A stretch of DNA of 5,984 nucleotides, taken from positions 1-5,984 of the forward strand of contig QIAI01000393.1 in the NCBI GenBank assembly GCA_003224995.1. Reading direction: 5' to 3'. This stretch comes from Acidobacteriota bacterium. Its GTDB lineage: Bacteria > Acidobacteriota > Terriglobia > Terriglobales > Acidobacteriaceae. A model generated the notes under the pieces. That model saw only the letters and a list, made by a program, of their open reading frames with translations. It ran no database searches and was not told where the DNA came from. The position numbers and the translations under genes are program-made. Of this stretch, positions 5,439 to 5,984 are shown piece by piece; position 1 is the first letter of the stretch, and every line of letters starts with the position of its first letter.

Positions 5439-5984
5439 ACATGGCTCAGGTCGAGCTTGGTATCGAGGCCGCCTTCAGTAGTAGGCATCACCCCCTCCAA
5501 CTTGCAGGCCATGACCATCCACTGCCGCTGCTTGCGATTTCCGACCAGATAAGACTTTAAGTACGAAGTGCGATAGAAGCGCTTATAGCGTTCGACGACG
5601 CCCCTGGCATCGTCCAGCGACTGGAAGTCCGTGTCCGGGAAGACGCCGGGTCCAGTGGAGTACGCGCGCGGCCCAATGATTTCGCCGGTATCGACGAGGT
5701 CCTGATAGGCGAACATGTCATTGGTAGCGGTTTGCGGATCGCGGCCGGCGGTAACGCCGTAAGCGAGGTTGGCTAGAAAACTCCAGTTCTGTAGGTCAAG
5801 AACGCCGCGGCGGATCTCGGTCCAGTGCGGGTGAATGTCGATGAAACCGGGCACGATGGTCGTACCGCTAAGGTCGATGACCTTGGCGTCAGCGGGTAGC
5901 GAGACTGCACCGTGCTTGCCGATGGCAGCGATACGGTCGTCCTTCACAACGATGTCGGCGTCGGGGATGACGTCATCGCCGTGC
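5420..5984 (-). CDS. Amidohydrolase, 5' fragment before the frameshift (partial)
   Basis: This is the upstream part of the broken amidohydrolase, open at the right edge of the window. It covers the small beta-domain strand (IVVKDDRIAAIGKHG), the HxH-bearing VPGFIDIHPH and the YLVGNRKQRQWMVMACK segment. It stays on family sequence through TEGGLDTKLDLSHV and then leaves it with LRSIKM before the stop at 5417-5419. The GTG at 5947 is internal, not a start, because family sequence continues upstream of it. Confidence 0.7.

Larger units (their letters stand above)
4830..5984 (-). pseudogene. TolB-type amidohydrolase, frameshifted by an internal deletion; 5' end beyond window
   Basis: Two adjacent minus-strand frames together make the C-terminal metal-dependent hydrolase half of a large amidohydrolase, a family whose members usually carry an N-terminal TolB-like beta-propeller that would lie to the right of the window. 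The frame enters open at 5984 with HGDDVIPDADIVVKDDRIAA, then gives VPGFIDIHPHWTE with the HxH metal pair (5833-5825), and ends at a stop at 5417-5419. The other frame carries APLYKDVVELMSKSGIFYTP onward to the stop at 4830. It includes GSHGQFQGLGYHWEMW and the amidohydrolase closing block GSLEAGKLADLVVLNKNPLD. At the switch (5433-5446) the residues SHV abut APLY, whereas family members I recall have roughly 15 residues there, including a GNEH-like motif. A deletion not divisible by three is therefore likely. It is either a real pseudogene or an assembly error; the rest of the sequence is well preserved. Confidence 0.8.

Overview
The window looks like a chromosomal segment of an Acidobacteriota member, probably from the Koribacter/Terriglobia group. 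This is an inference with no search behind it. It rests on four things: a short intergenic repeat of the TTCGCT(n)CGCTCAGGATGAC type (the 'SEAKDL' family when read on the reverse strand), a very small atypical receiver protein, an ECF sigma factor with the GNSKSQLHxAR region-4 motif, and a TolB-type amidohydrolase. All of these recur in that phylum. Base composition is moderately GC-rich throughout, with no clear island.

Layout. Left block (1-1309, minus strand): a NarL/FixJ-type response regulator (656-1309) is followed by a 222-base gap and then a degenerate receiver-domain protein that runs off the left edge (1-433). Next comes a long divergent intergenic region (1310-1975) with no convincing gene. 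Middle block (1976-3698, plus strand): an ECF sigma factor, a 49-residue two-helix membrane protein of the lmo0937/DUF5670 type, and a secreted SYLF/YSC84 lipid-binding-domain protein, closed by a strong hairpin terminator at 3736-3765. Right block (3782-5984, minus strand): a cyclic-nucleotide-binding-fold plus DUF1003 membrane protein, a patch of short repeats, and a large amidohydrolase that is broken by a frameshift and enters from the right edge.

Taken together the region reads as a signalling and envelope-stress neighbourhood: a phospho-relay output regulator, a receiver that probably cannot be phosphorylated, an ECF sigma factor with no adjacent anti-sigma factor, a small membrane protein, a periplasmic lipid-binding protein and a membrane sensor whose ligand pocket has lost its usual anchor residues. 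Cooperation among these genes is inferred from adjacency only.

The points most worth a second look are: the receiver with Glu in place of the phospho-accepting Asp and an apparent ACG start codon behind an ideal ribosome binding site; the structured leader upstream of it, with alternative pairings; a TACCCCC...CCGGTCT motif shared by two separate leaders; the degenerate nucleotide pocket in the DUF1003 protein; and the internal deletion/frameshift in the amidohydrolase. I see no mobile element, CRISPR array, tRNA or rRNA, and no clear new multi-gene defence or biosynthetic system.
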